Shown here: positions 1-8,281 of the stretch, one piece after another
Layout: each line of letters begins with the position of its first letter
How positions within the stretch are numbered: position 1 is the first letter of the stretch
NCBI RefSeq assembly: GCF_024700075.1
Contig: NZ_JAJONE010000003.1
Location: forward strand, 124,001-188,000
Length of the DNA stretch: 64,000 nt
Origin: Hymenobacter sp. J193
GTDB taxonomy: Bacteria; Bacteroidota; Bacteroidia; Cytophagales; Hymenobacteraceae
Direction of reading: 5' to 3'
Translations under genes and position numbers: made by a program
The notes under the pieces: generated by a model
What the model was told of the DNA's origin: nothing
Seen by the model: the letters and a program-made list of their open reading frames with translations, nothing else
The model's database searches: none

Positions 1-195
1 CCGATAGGTACCGGCGCGCAGGGCGCCAATGACGGCCCGCATAGAGCCAGCAGTCTGAGGCTCTACCAGCGATAAAGTGCTGCTCAAACCCTGCTCTGCA
101 TAGGTTTCTTCTCCCAAAGGGAGCCATTCACCCTGCTTCTTGAAGCAGATATCAGCCAAGGCGACGTACGCGGCCGGCAGTTGATTCAGTTGCAT
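1..195 (-). CDS. hypothetical protein, N-terminal 65 residues, cut by window edge
   Basis: An open frame starts with ATG at 195 and runs off the left end of the window. The visible protein begins MQLNQLPAAYVALAD and contains LADICFKKQGEWLPLGEE. I do not recognise the family. The start is supported by the TTGCGTATA promoter element 25-41 bp upstream (220-236), shared with other small genes of this region. The window edge hides the rest, so no function can be given. It is probably one of the co-regulated plasmid-type genes. Confidence 0.55.
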   Translation of the reverse strand, partial: MQLNQLPAAYVALADICFKKQGEWLPLGEETYAEQGLSSTLSLVEPQTAGSMRAVIGALRAGTYR

Positions 196-216
196 ATATC
201 AGCAGAAAAGGGTTTT

Positions 217-240
217 TTGTTGCTACATATACGCAAAACG
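217..240 (-). promoter_or_regulatory. TTGCGTATA-type promoter/operator element
   Basis: Minus-strand reading of 220-236 is TTGCGTATATGTAGCAA, one of five copies of TTGCGTATAnnnAGCAA (with one-base variants) in the window. The TTGC and GCAA ends form a dyad around a TATA-like core. It lies just upstream of the partial gene at 1-195. Confidence 0.55.
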
Positions 241-387
241 CACGTATTCTGTTTGCCTTTTACGCTATTAAATCTAGTTGCAATTAAGGGCATAAGCAGG
301 CAGTATCCAAGCAAAGGCTATCGGCTGATGCCTGCACTAAAACGGGGGTAAAAGCATCCTTCCACCCCCGGCCTTATAGTTGGTCGG

Positions 388-810
388 CTAAGCCGCCTGC
401 ACCTGCATAGGAATAGCCGCAGAGCGTACGCTTGCTTTTGCGTCCCGCCGCCGTCTTATGGCCGTGTAGGTGGCCGCCAGCAATAGTAAAAGCGAGCAAG
501 GAGTATGGGGGCCTTGTGCCGCGCGCTTACCGCGTTCCTTTTCCTCAGTGGTGAGCAATTCGGCATCTAAGAAATTGTCGAGCATTCCCTGCATCAGCTC
601 GCCGCCTCTCTCCAGCCACTGGGGGCCTGAGCCCAGCCCGTAGGGCGCCTGAAGAGCATCTGTAATTACTGCGCACAGCACCGTCGCCAGACGTTTGCGG
701 TTCTGCCGGACATAGTACACATCCAGCGCAAAACTGCGCGCCTCCGGCACCGCAGCTAACAGCGTGGGATTGCACTCCAGATAACGACGGACTTGGCTAA
801 GCGTATCCAT
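388..810 (-). CDS. hypothetical protein (140 aa)
   Basis: The frame is open further upstream, but I choose the ATG at 810 (MDTLSQVRRYLE) because a CGTATAAAG promoter-like element lies at 847-855, just before it. The protein is mostly helical, with a basic stretch (YYVRQNRKRLATVL), a central hydrophobic segment and a hydrophobic C-terminal stretch (SLLLLLAATYTA) that could be a membrane anchor, followed by an RRRR cluster. No known family is recognised. A CCCCTTACTGCCC box (922-934) lies upstream, as for ardC and the HNH gene, suggesting shared regulation. Confidence 0.5.
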   Translation of the reverse strand: MDTLSQVRRYLECNPTLLAAVPEARSFALDVYYVRQNRKRLATVLCAVITDALQAPYGLGSGPQWLERGGELMQGMLDNFLDAELLTTEEKERGKRAAQGPHTPCSLLLLLAATYTAIRRRRDAKASVRSAAIPMQVQAA

Positions 811-845
811 AAAAGCGAAGGGAAAGTTGCTTGTCGAGGTATAGT

Positions 846-934
846 CTTTATACGAAAACAGCGCGGCTACCGCCAATATATGGCAACATAAAAGCTGTTT
901 TATTCAGCCAAACAAGCTTTACCCCTTACTGCCC
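846..934 (-). promoter_or_regulatory. bipartite promoter module (CGTATA element plus CCCCTACTGCCC box)
   Basis: Plus-strand CCCCTTACTGCCC at 922-934 lies 67 bp from a minus-strand CGTATAAAGACTATAC at about 840-855. The same two parts with similar spacing occur before ardC, the gene at 7736-8111, the HNH gene and the zinc-ribbon gene. Confidence 0.4.
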
Positions 935-1065
935 ACTCTGATGTGAGTGATAATTTCCCGATGCTGTAACCAGTAGCCGTTCTAGGCAGTATATTTGCAT
1001 ACTTTGGTTTTCAGGGTTAAGAGGGTTTGCGTTGTAACTTACTTGTCTGGCACGAAAATCAAATC

Positions 1066-1098
1066 AAAAAGCCGCCGTGTTACTACGGCGGCTTTTTT
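1066..1098. terminator. bidirectional rho-independent terminator
   Basis: GCCGCCGT and ACGGCGGC pair around a short loop (1071-1092), with an A-run before and a T-run after. It lies downstream of the minus-strand gene ending at 1121 and can act in both directions. Confidence 0.8.
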
Positions 1099-1120
1099 CA
1101 TGTGGATGGGACACTGCAGG

Positions 1121-1528
1121 CTAAGCTGCCTGCAGCCACGCGACGGCTTGGCGCGGGTCATCAAATAGGGCAACTGACAGGTAACGCTGTAAGTCCTGTA
1201 CCACCGTCGCGGTGTGAAGGCGGCAAGCTGGGTTCAAGGCAGGCAACACAGCATAGTGCGTGGTATGCCTGCGCCCGGCAAGGTCAGGTAGCCATTGCTG
1301 CAGAAGCCAGTGTTGGTCGGCCGCAAGCGGCGCCGCCGACATGGCCCGATGGTCGGCTAATAAACAGCATAGCTTTTCGCGCTCCAGCAGATTGCGCGTG
1401 TGTACGTAAAGTGCACGCAGCTCCAGGCTGCGCAGCAGCTGGCCTGACCAGCGCAGCTGAACGTAAGCCTCGGGCACATAGTCAACGGACCCCAGCGCGT
1501 TGGAAAAGTAATGGTGAGTGTTAGACAT
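1121..1528 (-). CDS. STAS/SpoIIAA-like domain protein (135 aa)
   Basis: I choose the ATG at 1528 (MSNTHHYFSNALGSVDYV), because the longer frame begins with improbable sequence. The pattern is a beta strand, YVQLRWSGQL, a helix with LELRALYVHTRNLL, a strand ending LLADHRAMSAAPLA, a helix with WLLQQWLPDLAGR, a strand HYAVLPAL and a C-terminal FDDPRQAVAWL. This matches small SpoIIAA/STAS-like proteins common in Hymenobacter and relatives, where FDxxxxAxxWL closes the domain. The molecular role is unknown. Monocistronic, with terminators on both sides. Confidence 0.6.
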   Translation of the reverse strand: MSNTHHYFSNALGSVDYVPEAYVQLRWSGQLLRSLELRALYVHTRNLLEREKLCCLLADHRAMSAAPLAADQHWLLQQWLPDLAGRRHTTHYAVLPALNPACRLHTATVVQDLQRYLSVALFDDPRQAVAWLQAA

Positions 1529-1659
1529 TGTTTCAACTCTAATCGGATGAAACAGTAACGCAGGGAGGCCATGCCCTGTTCCGGTTGGCCTCGCGCAGTA
1601 AAAGTAGAATGGCATATCTGGCCGCAGGCCTTCCTTGGTACGCGCACTGAATAACAGGC

Positions 1660-1684
1660 AAAAGCCCGCCAGTAGCGGGCTTCT
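1660..1684. terminator. rho-independent-like hairpin
   Basis: AGCCCGC / GCGGGCT with a five-base loop (CAGTA) preceded by A's and followed by a short T-containing stretch. It lies downstream of the minus-strand gene ending at 1756. Confidence 0.5.
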
Positions 1685-1755
1685 GCACAGTGTTTTTCAG
1701 AGTTTGATCCACTTACGGAATTCCGATTCAGTCAGCTACATTCTGCCATTCCTGT

Positions 1756-2373
1756 TTAGGACAGCAACTGTTCCACCGGTCCACCAGCTAGTACACCCGC
1801 TCCCGCGCCGGCGCGCGACAGCATCGCGTCCGCTGCCACGGAAAGCACGCTAGCTTCGCCCTGATCCACCAGCGTCAGCTGCTCGCGTAACGCCCGGTAC
1901 AGCGGCCGCCAGAAGCTCTGGTCCGCGATGGCCAGGGGCCGGCTGCACCGCACGACACCCTTCCCGGGGAAATCGGGCGCTGGTTCAACCACTACCACTT
2001 GCAGCGTTGCCGGCATGCTAGCCGCTGCCTCGTCGAGCCACTGCTGTGCCCTGGCGTACGGTACGTTGCAGAGGGTCACATTGACCAGCACTGGGGGCAG
2101 CTCACCCGCCTGCGCGGCCAACAACACCATCGGAATGCCTTCCAGTGGCTGCATCAGGTTCACGCGCACATCAGCAAACCCCCAGGCATCGCGCAGCCGG
2201 GCCAGCTCGGCTACGCCCGGGCCGGCGCAGTGCACGAGTACCAGGCCGCCGCCTTGCAGCAGGTGCAGTTGGGTGGGCCGCTGCTTGGAGGGCAGCGGCA
2301 CCAGCGTATCGATGACAGGCACGGGCAATAGCACGGGCAGCAGGGGAATAGGGGAGAGGCAGTTGGTAAACAT
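1756..2373 (-). CDS. hypothetical protein (205 aa)
   Basis: Continuous frame from ATG at 2373 (MFTNCLSPIPLLPVLLPVPV) to a stop at 1756. The N-terminus is proline- and leucine-rich. The middle has alternating hydrophobic strands (GLVLVHCAGPG, VPMVLLAAQAG, TLQVVVVEPAP), suggesting an alpha/beta fold. I do not recognise a family. It is downstream of ardC, separated by two strong hairpins, so it may be transcribed separately or at reduced level. Confidence 0.5.
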   Translation of the reverse strand: MFTNCLSPIPLLPVLLPVPVIDTLVPLPSKQRPTQLHLLQGGGLVLVHCAGPGVAELARLRDAWGFADVRVNLMQPLEGIPMVLLAAQAGELPPVLVNVTLCNVPYARAQQWLDEAAASMPATLQVVVVEPAPDFPGKGVVRCSRPLAIADQSFWRPLYRALREQLTLVDQGEASVLSVAADAMLSRAGAGAGVLAGGPVEQLLS

Positions 2374-2400
2374 AACGCAAACGGAAGAAAAATGATAAAC

Positions 2401-2445
2401 CCCATAGGCTTAGGGCAGGCTCAATGCCTGCCCTAAGCCTATGGG
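2401..2445. repeat. 20-bp perfect inverted repeat (hairpin)
   Basis: CCCATAGGCTTAGGGCAGGC at 2401-2420 is perfectly complemented by 2426-2445 around the loop TCAAT. There is no T-run, so it is an unusual intergenic hairpin between ardC and the next gene rather than a classical terminator. A similar hairpin with loop TCGAT is at 43353-43389. Confidence 0.75.
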
Positions 2446-2454
2446 CAACAGCTC

Positions 2455-2483
2455 GACCTGCCTGGCGTGGGGCCAGGCAGGTC
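2455..2483. repeat. 12-bp inverted repeat (hairpin)
   Basis: GACCTGCCTGGC (2455-2466) pairs with GCCAGGCAGGTC (2472-2483), just downstream of the ardC stop at 2495. It may protect or terminate the ardC transcript. Confidence 0.6.
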
Positions 2484-2494
2484 AGTGGGCAGCG

Positions 2495-3434
2495 CTACTC
2501 GGCCGGGGTTGCCTCGTAGCTGGGGGCAGCCTGCCCCAGGATATGGTAGGCTGCTTTTTGGGCTAGGCTAGCGGCTTTCATCACCAGCGTTTTGTCGTTT
2601 TTCAGCGCGTTCAACCAATTCTGGATGTAAGCGGTAGCGTTTTCAATCGTGGCCGACAAATCAAGGCTGGCGGCGGCACTCAGGAAAGCGGCGGTCATTT
2701 CGGCCGTTAGCTCTTCCTTGGCGTAGGTCGGGGAGCCGAACCCCGCATTTTCAACTAACTCGGGCCGATTCAGGCGACGCTGGTGGCCGGTGCTGTGGGC
2801 TAATTCGTGGAACAGCGTGGCGTAGTAGCCTTCGACCGAGTTGAACGTCTCCGGGGCAGGCATCAGCACTTCATCCACTGATTTGCGATACAGGGCCTGC
2901 TCTCCTTTGAAGTACAAGCTTGGGCCATCCAACTCGCCCATGTAATGCGCGCAAATGCGCTCCGCTTCCTCGTGAGGTTGGTGGTCGCGGGTCTGCAACT
3001 CAGGCAGCATCCAGTCAATACCGTCAATCTGGGCAACATTGAATACGGTCGAATACCGAAGGAGCGGGAAGGTATCTTTCTCGCCGGTCTGCTGGTTTTC
3101 TTTCAGGATGTGGGAAAAGAAAACGACCATCATTCCCTTCTCTCCCTTGCGCACCTGACCGCCGGCCGCTTGCGCCTGCTTATACGTCAAAAACAGCGGA
3201 TGCTCGTAGGGCGTCAGCGAGAGCAAAAAAGCGTTGATGCTTTGGTACACGTGGCCGCTGATGTAATTGCGAGGGGCACCGGCGCCGGCATTCCATGGCT
3301 TGCGCCACGGGATAATGCCCCCTTCAAGCGAGGCAACGATCCGGTCGGTGACCATCTGACATATATCAAGGCGCGGCGTCGTGGCGTTGCTGGCGGCGGC
3401 TTTCTTTGAGGGGGGAGGCAGGAGACTTTTTCAT
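2495..3434 (-). CDS. ardC: ArdC family antirestriction protein (single apparent frameshift near N-terminus)
   Basis: The protein has the ArdC-like N-terminal ssDNA-binding domain (MVTDRIVASLEGG..PWRKPW, YISGHVYQSINAFLL) and a C-terminal zincin-type domain with FHELAHSTGH, whose HELAH supplies the metal-binding histidines. The family protects incoming plasmid DNA and is typical of conjugative elements. The uninterrupted frame starts at 3355, inside the conserved region. A better start is ATG at 3434 (MKKSPASP), just after the promoter element. Reading from there reaches the conserved frame only if the C-run at 3410-3415 is five bases instead of six, giving KKAAASNATTPRLDICQMVTDRI. I treat this as one gene with a homopolymer indel. 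Confidence 0.85.
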
Positions 3435-3442
3435 CAGGTAGC

Positions 3443-3617
3443 TTGCTTGCGTTGTATAGTAATTATACGCTTAAAGCGGTCTGATTGTTGCTTTTTAGCA
3501 ACATACAACAAGACAAGTTTTCATAGTTGCGACTTTCCCCCTACTGCCCCCATTTGAGCAGTGGTCGCATTGCCCAGAGGATTATAACAGCGATTATTTG
3601 TTGCTTTTTATACGCAG
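3443..3617 (-). promoter_or_regulatory. ardC control region: promoter elements, box and hairpins
   Basis: In the minus direction towards ardC this region holds CTGCGTATAAAAAGCAA (3601-3617), a CCCCTACTGCCCC box (3538-3550, plus-strand reading), a GTTGCT-TTTT-AGCAAC inverted repeat (3487-3502) and GCGTATAATTACTATAC (near 3455-3470) about 20 bp before the ATG at 3434. The small open frame over 3594-3785 overlaps these elements and is not called. Nothing else is seen up to 3829. Confidence 0.5.
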
Positions 3618-3829
3618 TTGCTTTACTTTGAGCTGTGATTCTGCCCGTAGCCCATTCATGGTCGGCAGAGTCGGAACGCAATTAGCCTTAATCGCATTTG
3701 ATGGCCTTTTCTCTAACTTGCGCCACTGAGCCTTGACGCTGGATGTCTGGTTGATCCAGCATTCTACCGGAGCTACATAGCTCAAACCCTTCCGCAGTTG
3801 CTATTTCCTTTCACCTTGATCTGATACGC

Positions 3830-5158
3830 ATGCACCATCCCCGATCACTTTCTCGGTACCTGGCTCACTTGTGCACCGGCTTCTGCATGGCTGGGCTTTC
3901 TCTGGCTACTGCTACCACCGTGCAGGCCCAGGAGCCGGTGGTACGCAATATCGAACTGCAAAATGTTGATGTTGCTCCCTCTGCCGTCGATACGAAAGGC
4001 TGGCTGCTGCTCAACGACGATATCCGCACGGAGCTGGAAGGAGGAGTGGATAACCTCTATAATTTCAAGTACGACAAGGCCGAGCGTCAATTTCGCAGCT
4101 TGCGCCGCCGCTACCCGGCGCATCCGCTTCCTTATTTTCTGCTGGGCCTGAGCACGTGGTGGAAAATCCTGCCGACGAATGTAACGGTGCAGCAATTCGA
4201 CAAGCCGTTTTTTGCTTATATGGACACGGCCGTTACGAAAGCCCAGGCGCTGTATGACCAGGACTCTCATAATTATGAGGCCTGTTTCTTTCTCTCGGCT
4301 GCTTATGGCTTTTCCTCACGCCTGCACGCTGAACGCCATGACTGGACGCGTGCCACAATCGAGGCAAAACGGGCCCTCAAATACCTGGAGCTAAGCAAGG
4401 AGGCCAATGGGCTGAGCCCGGAGTTTCTGTTTGGCCAAGCCTTGTTCAACTACTACTCCGTGTGGATTGCGGAAGAGCATCCCTGGCTGAAACCGGTGTT
4501 GCTGCTGTTTCCGAATGGAGATAAGCCGCTGGGACTGCAGCAGCTGCGCAACGTGGCGGCCAATGCCGTCTACACGGGGCCGGAATCCCGCTTTTTCCTG
4601 TTAAAGATCCTGGGTAGTCAACGTGAGAATCGCACGGCGGAGGCGCTTGAGGTTGCCCGTAAGCTGGTCCAGGAGTTTCCTGACAACGCCTACTTTCAGC
4701 GCTTATACGCGCTGCAGTGCTTTAATGAGGGTGATTTTGCTGCCTGTGAGAAGACCAGCTTAGCCATTTTGGATAAGTACAATCGGGGCCTGCCAGGGTA
4801 CGACGGTTTCAGCGGACGGTACGCTTCCTACTTTCTGGGCTATATCCGCCAGAATATGTACAAGGACAAAGACCTTACCAGGGCCAAATCCTATTACCAG
4901 CGCTGCATCGTTTTCAGCGAAACAACTGAGCAAACCAGTGGTGGCTACTACCTGTTTTCCAACCTAAATCTGGCCCGCCTTGCGGCAGCAGAAAAAGACC
5001 TTCCCTCGGCATCCAGGTACTACAAGAGCGTATTGGCCGTGGCGGACCGCAAATCACCAAACTATCAGGAGGCTAAGAAATATCTTAAGTCCTTGAAAAA
5101 GCGAGCCGGTACTACGCGGGACCGCGACCGGGTTCTGCTGGTTCAGCAGCAGCAGTGA
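3830..5158 (+). CDS. secreted tetratricopeptide-repeat protein (442 aa)
   Basis: The N-terminus has a basic stretch, a hydrophobic core (FCMAGLSLATATTVQAQ) and a likely signal-peptidase site after AQA, so the protein is exported. The rest is helical with TPR-like pairs: DNLYNFKYDKAERQFRSLRRRYP, ALEVARKLVQEFPDNAYFQRLYALQCF, DLTRAKSYYQR, DLPSASRYYKSVLAVAD. Such proteins act as scaffolds in the Bacteroidota periplasm; no specific partner is evident. It is monocistronic, with a strong terminator 24 bp downstream. The ATG at 3830 (MHHPRSLSRYL) is the first of the frame. Confidence 0.8.
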   Translation: MHHPRSLSRYLAHLCTGFCMAGLSLATATTVQAQEPVVRNIELQNVDVAPSAVDTKGWLLLNDDIRTELEGGVDNLYNFKYDKAERQFRSLRRRYPAHPLPYFLLGLSTWWKILPTNVTVQQFDKPFFAYMDTAVTKAQALYDQDSHNYEACFFLSAAYGFSSRLHAERHDWTRATIEAKRALKYLELSKEANGLSPEFLFGQALFNYYSVWIAEEHPWLKPVLLLFPNGDKPLGLQQLRNVAANAVYTGPESRFFLLKILGSQRENRTAEALEVARKLVQEFPDNAYFQRLYALQCFNEGDFAACEKTSLAILDKYNRGLPGYDGFSGRYASYFLGYIRQNMYKDKDLTRAKSYYQRCIVFSETTEQTSGGYYLFSNLNLARLAAAEKDLPSASRYYKSVLAVADRKSPNYQEAKKYLKSLKKRAGTTRDRDRVLLVQQQQ

Positions 5159-5181
5159 CGGATAAAATTACAGCGTACAAG

Positions 5182-5212
5182 AAAAAAGCCTGGGCAATGC
5201 CCAGGCTTTTTT
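5182..5212. terminator. bidirectional rho-independent terminator
   Basis: AAAAAAGCCTGGGC and GCCCAGGCTTTTTT pair around AAT. It serves the plus-strand TPR gene and also the minus-strand peptide gene ending at 5233. Confidence 0.9.
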
Positions 5213-5232
5213 CTTGTTGACCACCATACAGT

Positions 5233-5388
5233 CTACTTGCGCACTTGCGTGGGCGACTCGTGCTCCAGGCTGGTGCTATCCGAGCCCATCGACCAGGCAC
5301 TTTCGAGGCGGCTTTCCAGCACCTCTACGCTAATGTTTTCGGCGACCTTCTGTTCTACGAGGGTCTGGGGAGTTGAGGAGTTCAACAT
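5233..5388 (-). CDS. 51-residue peptide, candidate precursor of a modified peptide
   Basis: A small frame from ATG at 5388 encodes MLNSSTPQTLVEQKVAEN, then an acidic middle (SVEVLESRLESAW) and a Ser/Thr-rich C-terminus ending SPTQVRK. A longer frame extends upstream to 5574 but overlaps the M50 gene with non-protein-like sequence, so the ATG at 5388 is preferred. It is the third gene after the isoprenoid-synthase-like and PqqD-like/M50 genes, 83 bp after the M50 stop, and is followed by a terminator. Size, position and composition suit a leader-plus-core RiPP precursor. No cysteine is present and there is a single tryptophan. The role is inferred only from context. Confidence 0.5.
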   Translation of the reverse strand: MLNSSTPQTLVEQKVAENISVEVLESRLESAWSMGSDSTSLEHESPTQVRK

Positions 5389-5471
5389 ACAATTGGGGGT
5401 AAAAAAAGAGTGAAATGCGCGAGTTGATGAATCCTGGAAGCGGCCACTCGCATCAAGCCGGTCCAGGTAGA

Positions 5472-6610
5472 TTAAGGCTTCCTTTTTCGTTGTACCAGCG
5501 TGGCCACCCCGACCCGCAGCCAGACCAGGTAACAGCCCAGGGCCACCAGCTGAGAATGGGTAAGGTGGGGCCAACGGACTGGCAGCTCACCCAGCAGCGC
5601 CGGTAGCGCCGCCGGCAGCTCCAGCATAGCTGGGCCGTGCAGGAAGAGCAGATACAAAAGCAAGGCCCCAAAGGCCAGGCCATTGAGCAGGCCATAGATA
5701 CCCAGTACCAGCCGGCGGGCTGTCCACCGCTGCCCGCGCAGCAGCTCCTGCCGTGCCTGTGCAGCCTGCTCCGACAGGTTGGGCGTGTTTGTCAGATCCG
5801 ATAGCAGCCAGTAGCCGTCCCGACGGACAAAAGGGTTCAGCTGCCATACAGCCGTTAAGGCAATACCTGTGCTCGCCAGTAACAGCGGTGCGTAAGGCTG
5901 CAGGAGGTAGGCCGTCGTCAACCCAGTGGCCAGCAGCAGTTGCATGAAGATGCCGGCCAGGTTGCCGATGACCCGTTGTTGCTTGGTGGCCTGCCAGATG
6001 CCGGTTATATCCGCAAACAGGACGGGAAACACGTAGGCATAAAAGCCAAAGCCAATGCCTCCGTGCCGCAGACCCAGACGAGCACACGCGGCAATATGCC
6101 CCGCCTCGTGCAAAAGCAGGGAGCCATACACGGCTGCTCCTACCCCAAAAGCCTCTTGCGCGTTTTGCGGGGGCACCAGCTGCGCCGGCCCCAGAACGGC
6201 TGCCAGCAACACGCTTTGGCCCAGTAGCAGTCCCCAGAAAACCCGGGGGCGAACAGGATGTGGAAAGGAGCCGCCAGGCGGCCGGCGCCGGCCGCCGTCA
6301 GCAATGGAATCCTGAGCTTGATGTAATCCGTGCCGTGCGTAGCCCCAGAGTCTACTGACGCTTCTGCCCGTAGGATTCCGTAGCTGGCGAAGCGCGAGGT
6401 TACCAGCTGCCAGAATTCCGCGGCCGTTAGTGACGTGGCAAAGGCTTGGTTGAAGTCCCGCAAAGCCTGGTCTAAGCAAGTCGCTTGCTGCAGAATGGTA
6501 AACAGCCGGGCGCCCCCGGCATTCACCAGCAGATGAGGACCCGCAGCTGGGTTAATCACCCAGCGTTGCCCGTCGTAGGCGCTCAGGCTTACAGAGGAAT
6601 GGACTAACAT
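5472..6610 (-). CDS. PqqD-like domain fused to M50-type membrane metalloprotease (one apparent frameshift)
   Basis: Residues 1 to about 95 (VINPAAGPHLLVNAGGARLF, TAAEFWQLVTSRFASYGIL) resemble a PqqD/RRE-type peptide-binding domain. After a short linker comes a polytopic membrane part with LLHEAGHIAACARLG, the HExxH zinc motif of M50 site-2-type proteases, and LTAVWQLNPFVRRDGYWLL, the NPxxxxDGYW motif of putative peptide zinc metalloproteases. The frames join at the G-run 6245-6249 if one base is missing (about 120 residues in). The ATG at 6610 overlaps the stop of the upstream gene (ATGTTAG), so translation is coupled. The likely task is recognition, cleavage or export of the small peptide encoded downstream. 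Confidence 0.75.
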
Positions 6611-7521
6611 GATGCCTCAGCCAGGGAGGCCTGCTGCCGGGCCGTGGAAATCATACCGCTAAGCTTGGCTTGCAGCTCCTGGTAGCGGGAAAGCTGGGGC
6701 TGCAGATACGCCAACAATTGCTGCAGGCCGCACTGGCTGGCCAGCTCCAGACTGGCCGCGTAGTGGGCCTGGCCGAGACTCATCAGTTCAATGGCAATGC
6801 CCGATGAGAACAGGAAACGCTGGCGTGTTTCGATAGGCATTCCGGCCTCCTCTATCCCCTGCCCGCGCAGAAAACCCTGTACCAGTCCATGGGTATAGGT
6901 GTACTGGCCTTGCTGCCAGTCCTGGGTGAAATCGTCAATATCATCGTAATACTGGCTCCCGACGTGAATGCCTGCCAGACAGTCGAGCAAGGGCTGCAGG
7001 GAGGCCCCGGGCTGTCCTGTCCGACGACTCAGCTCATCCAGGGCGTACACGATAGCGAAGCAAATAGCCGACTTACCCGTAGCCAATTCCTCAAATTGCT
7101 CCCGCGTTAGCTCGCGTCTCCAGCGGGCATCTTCCTTTTCCTGCAGGTTCGCGCTGGCGTAGCGCTCCTGGCACCACTTGAACCGCTGCCAGAAGGCGTC
7201 ATTAATCGGAAAAAGGTGGGCCAATCCGCGCACCGCGTATTCATGTAAGGCCACACAGTCGAGCATTTGCTGCGTCGTAGCTACCGTTGCCTGATCAATA
7301 AGCTTATCCAGGGCAATTATGAAGCGAAAATACAAATAGCTGTACACGGCTAGCGCTTCCAGTTCCTGGGCATCTATACCGGGAAACTGCGGCGCCAAGC
7401 ACTCCGGCAATGTCAGGTAGAAGCCGTAGGCCTTCAACTCTGCCTCACTGCTGATTTGCTGCTTGAATGTCTCGCTGGCAGCAATCACGGCTACATGCTG
7501 ACGTACGGCCTGGGTAAGCAT
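6604..7521 (-). CDS. class I isoprenoid-synthase-like protein (305 aa)
   Basis: The protein is all-helical in appearance. It has an Asp-containing helix FRFIIALDKLIDQ (about residues 66-77) and a strongly acidic QYYDDIDDFTQDWQQG (about 191-205), the kind of aspartate-rich motif that binds Mg2+-diphosphate in prenyl and terpene synthases. This fits the loosely defined class 1 isoprenoid biosynthesis enzymes seen beside peptide zinc proteases in Bacteroidota. The first motif is not a canonical DDxxD, so catalytic activity is unproven. It is the first gene of the three-gene operon, with a 5' leader of about 70 bp and a TAnnTTTG promoter overlapping a palindrome at 7625-7644. Confidence 0.6.
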   Translation of the reverse strand: MLTQAVRQHVAVIAASETFKQQISSEAELKAYGFYLTLPECLAPQFPGIDAQELEALAVYSYLYFRFIIALDKLIDQATVATTQQMLDCVALHEYAVRGLAHLFPINDAFWQRFKWCQERYASANLQEKEDARWRRELTREQFEELATGKSAICFAIVYALDELSRRTGQPGASLQPLLDCLAGIHVGSQYYDDIDDFTQDWQQGQYTYTHGLVQGFLRGQGIEEAGMPIETRQRFLFSSGIAIELMSLGQAHYAASLELASQCGLQQLLAYLQPQLSRYQELQAKLSGMISTARQQASLAEASC

Positions 7522-7600
7522 ATGAAGTGGGCTGTAAGAGTAAAGGCGGCGGGAAAATTCGGTTGAAGACAGGCTGATCTTCTCGCTGCTTCATGGCCCT

Positions 7601-7644
7601 CAAACTTACAAATAAAAGGCAGACTGCAATTAAATTTAATTGCA
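7601..7644 (-). promoter_or_regulatory. Bacteroidota-type promoter with overlapping 20-bp palindrome
   Basis: TAAGTTTG (minus strand, 7601-7608) is the -7 element. The TTG of the -33 element lies 18 bp upstream and is the arm of the perfect palindrome TGCAATTAAATTTAATTGCA (7625-7644). This is a likely operator for the isoprenoid/M50/peptide operon. Confidence 0.65.
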
Positions 7645-7677
7645 AAAAATCCTTCCCCTTTCTGGCTTGCTCAGTAG

Positions 7678-7713
7678 AATGCCCCAGGTTGGCCATAGCT
7701 CACCTGGGGCATT
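7678..7713. terminator. terminator-like hairpin
   Basis: AATGCCCCAGGT (7678-7689) and ACCTGGGGCATT (7702-7713) form a perfect 12-bp stem downstream of the minus-strand gene ending at 7736. Confidence 0.7.
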
Positions 7714-7735
7714 CTGTCCGCTGCACTATCTTGAC

Positions 7736-8111
7736 CTACAAGGCCAGGGGAGTTTCCTCGTATTGCACTTGGAAGCCGCCGGCATCCCACATGACCACGC
7801 GGTTACCAATATTCTGGCGTTCCTCTGCCTGCAACTGGCTTACCAGGCCCACGGGCAGGCAGACGCCAAAATGCTTGCATACCTGCTCTATCTCCTCTGC
7901 CTCGGCCAATCCCCCCGCCGACCTCAAACAGGCTGTCATACAAACTATCCTCCGCGTCCGTATCGGGCTGCGCAAGAATGCTCAGGAAAAATTGCTGGAG
8001 TGGCCGGTCGAAGCCGCAACGAATTTGTGCGGGCTGACCTACGTACGGCAATGCTTCGCTGGCAAGGGAAGCAGCCTGAACGATCTGGGTTGTAAAGTGG
8101 TGCTGGCTCAT
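7736..8111 (-). CDS. hypothetical protein (about 124 aa, one apparent frameshift)
   Basis: The N-terminal frame starts at ATG 8111 (MSQHHFTTQIVQAASL) and continues to FEVGG. The C-terminal frame carries LAEAEEIEQVCKHFGVCLPV ... VQYEETPLAL. The two join if the C-run at 7911-7916 is five bases instead of six. The combined protein looks soluble and compact. No family is recognised. Upstream lie a CCCCTACCGCCC box (8216-8227) and a TATA-like element, as for other small genes of this region, so it probably belongs to the same regulon. Confidence 0.55.
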
Positions 8112-8119
8112 AAGAAAAC

Positions 8120-8227
8120 CGGTTGCGTTATATGCTCATTGTACGAAACGGTCACTTATAACGCCAATAAACAGCAACAAATAGCTGGCTTAAAAACCCC
8201 CAAATAACACTTTCTCCCCTACCGCCC
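8120..8227 (-). promoter_or_regulatory. bipartite promoter module, variant copy
   Basis: CCCCTACCGCCC (plus strand, 8216-8227) lies 71 bp from a minus-strand CGTACAATG...ATATAACGCAAC (8124-8145). It is a diverged copy of the module seen before ardC and the HNH gene. Confidence 0.35.
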
Positions 8228-8281
8228 GTACCGCCTATTTAACCTGGTGGCCCGCATCAAGAGAAGGCTACCTGCCATGCA

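Noticed and set aside
3594..3785. Minus-strand frame of 63 codons upstream of ardC
   Set aside because: It overlaps the promoter elements of ardC (3601-3617), has no recognisable protein pattern and no start context.
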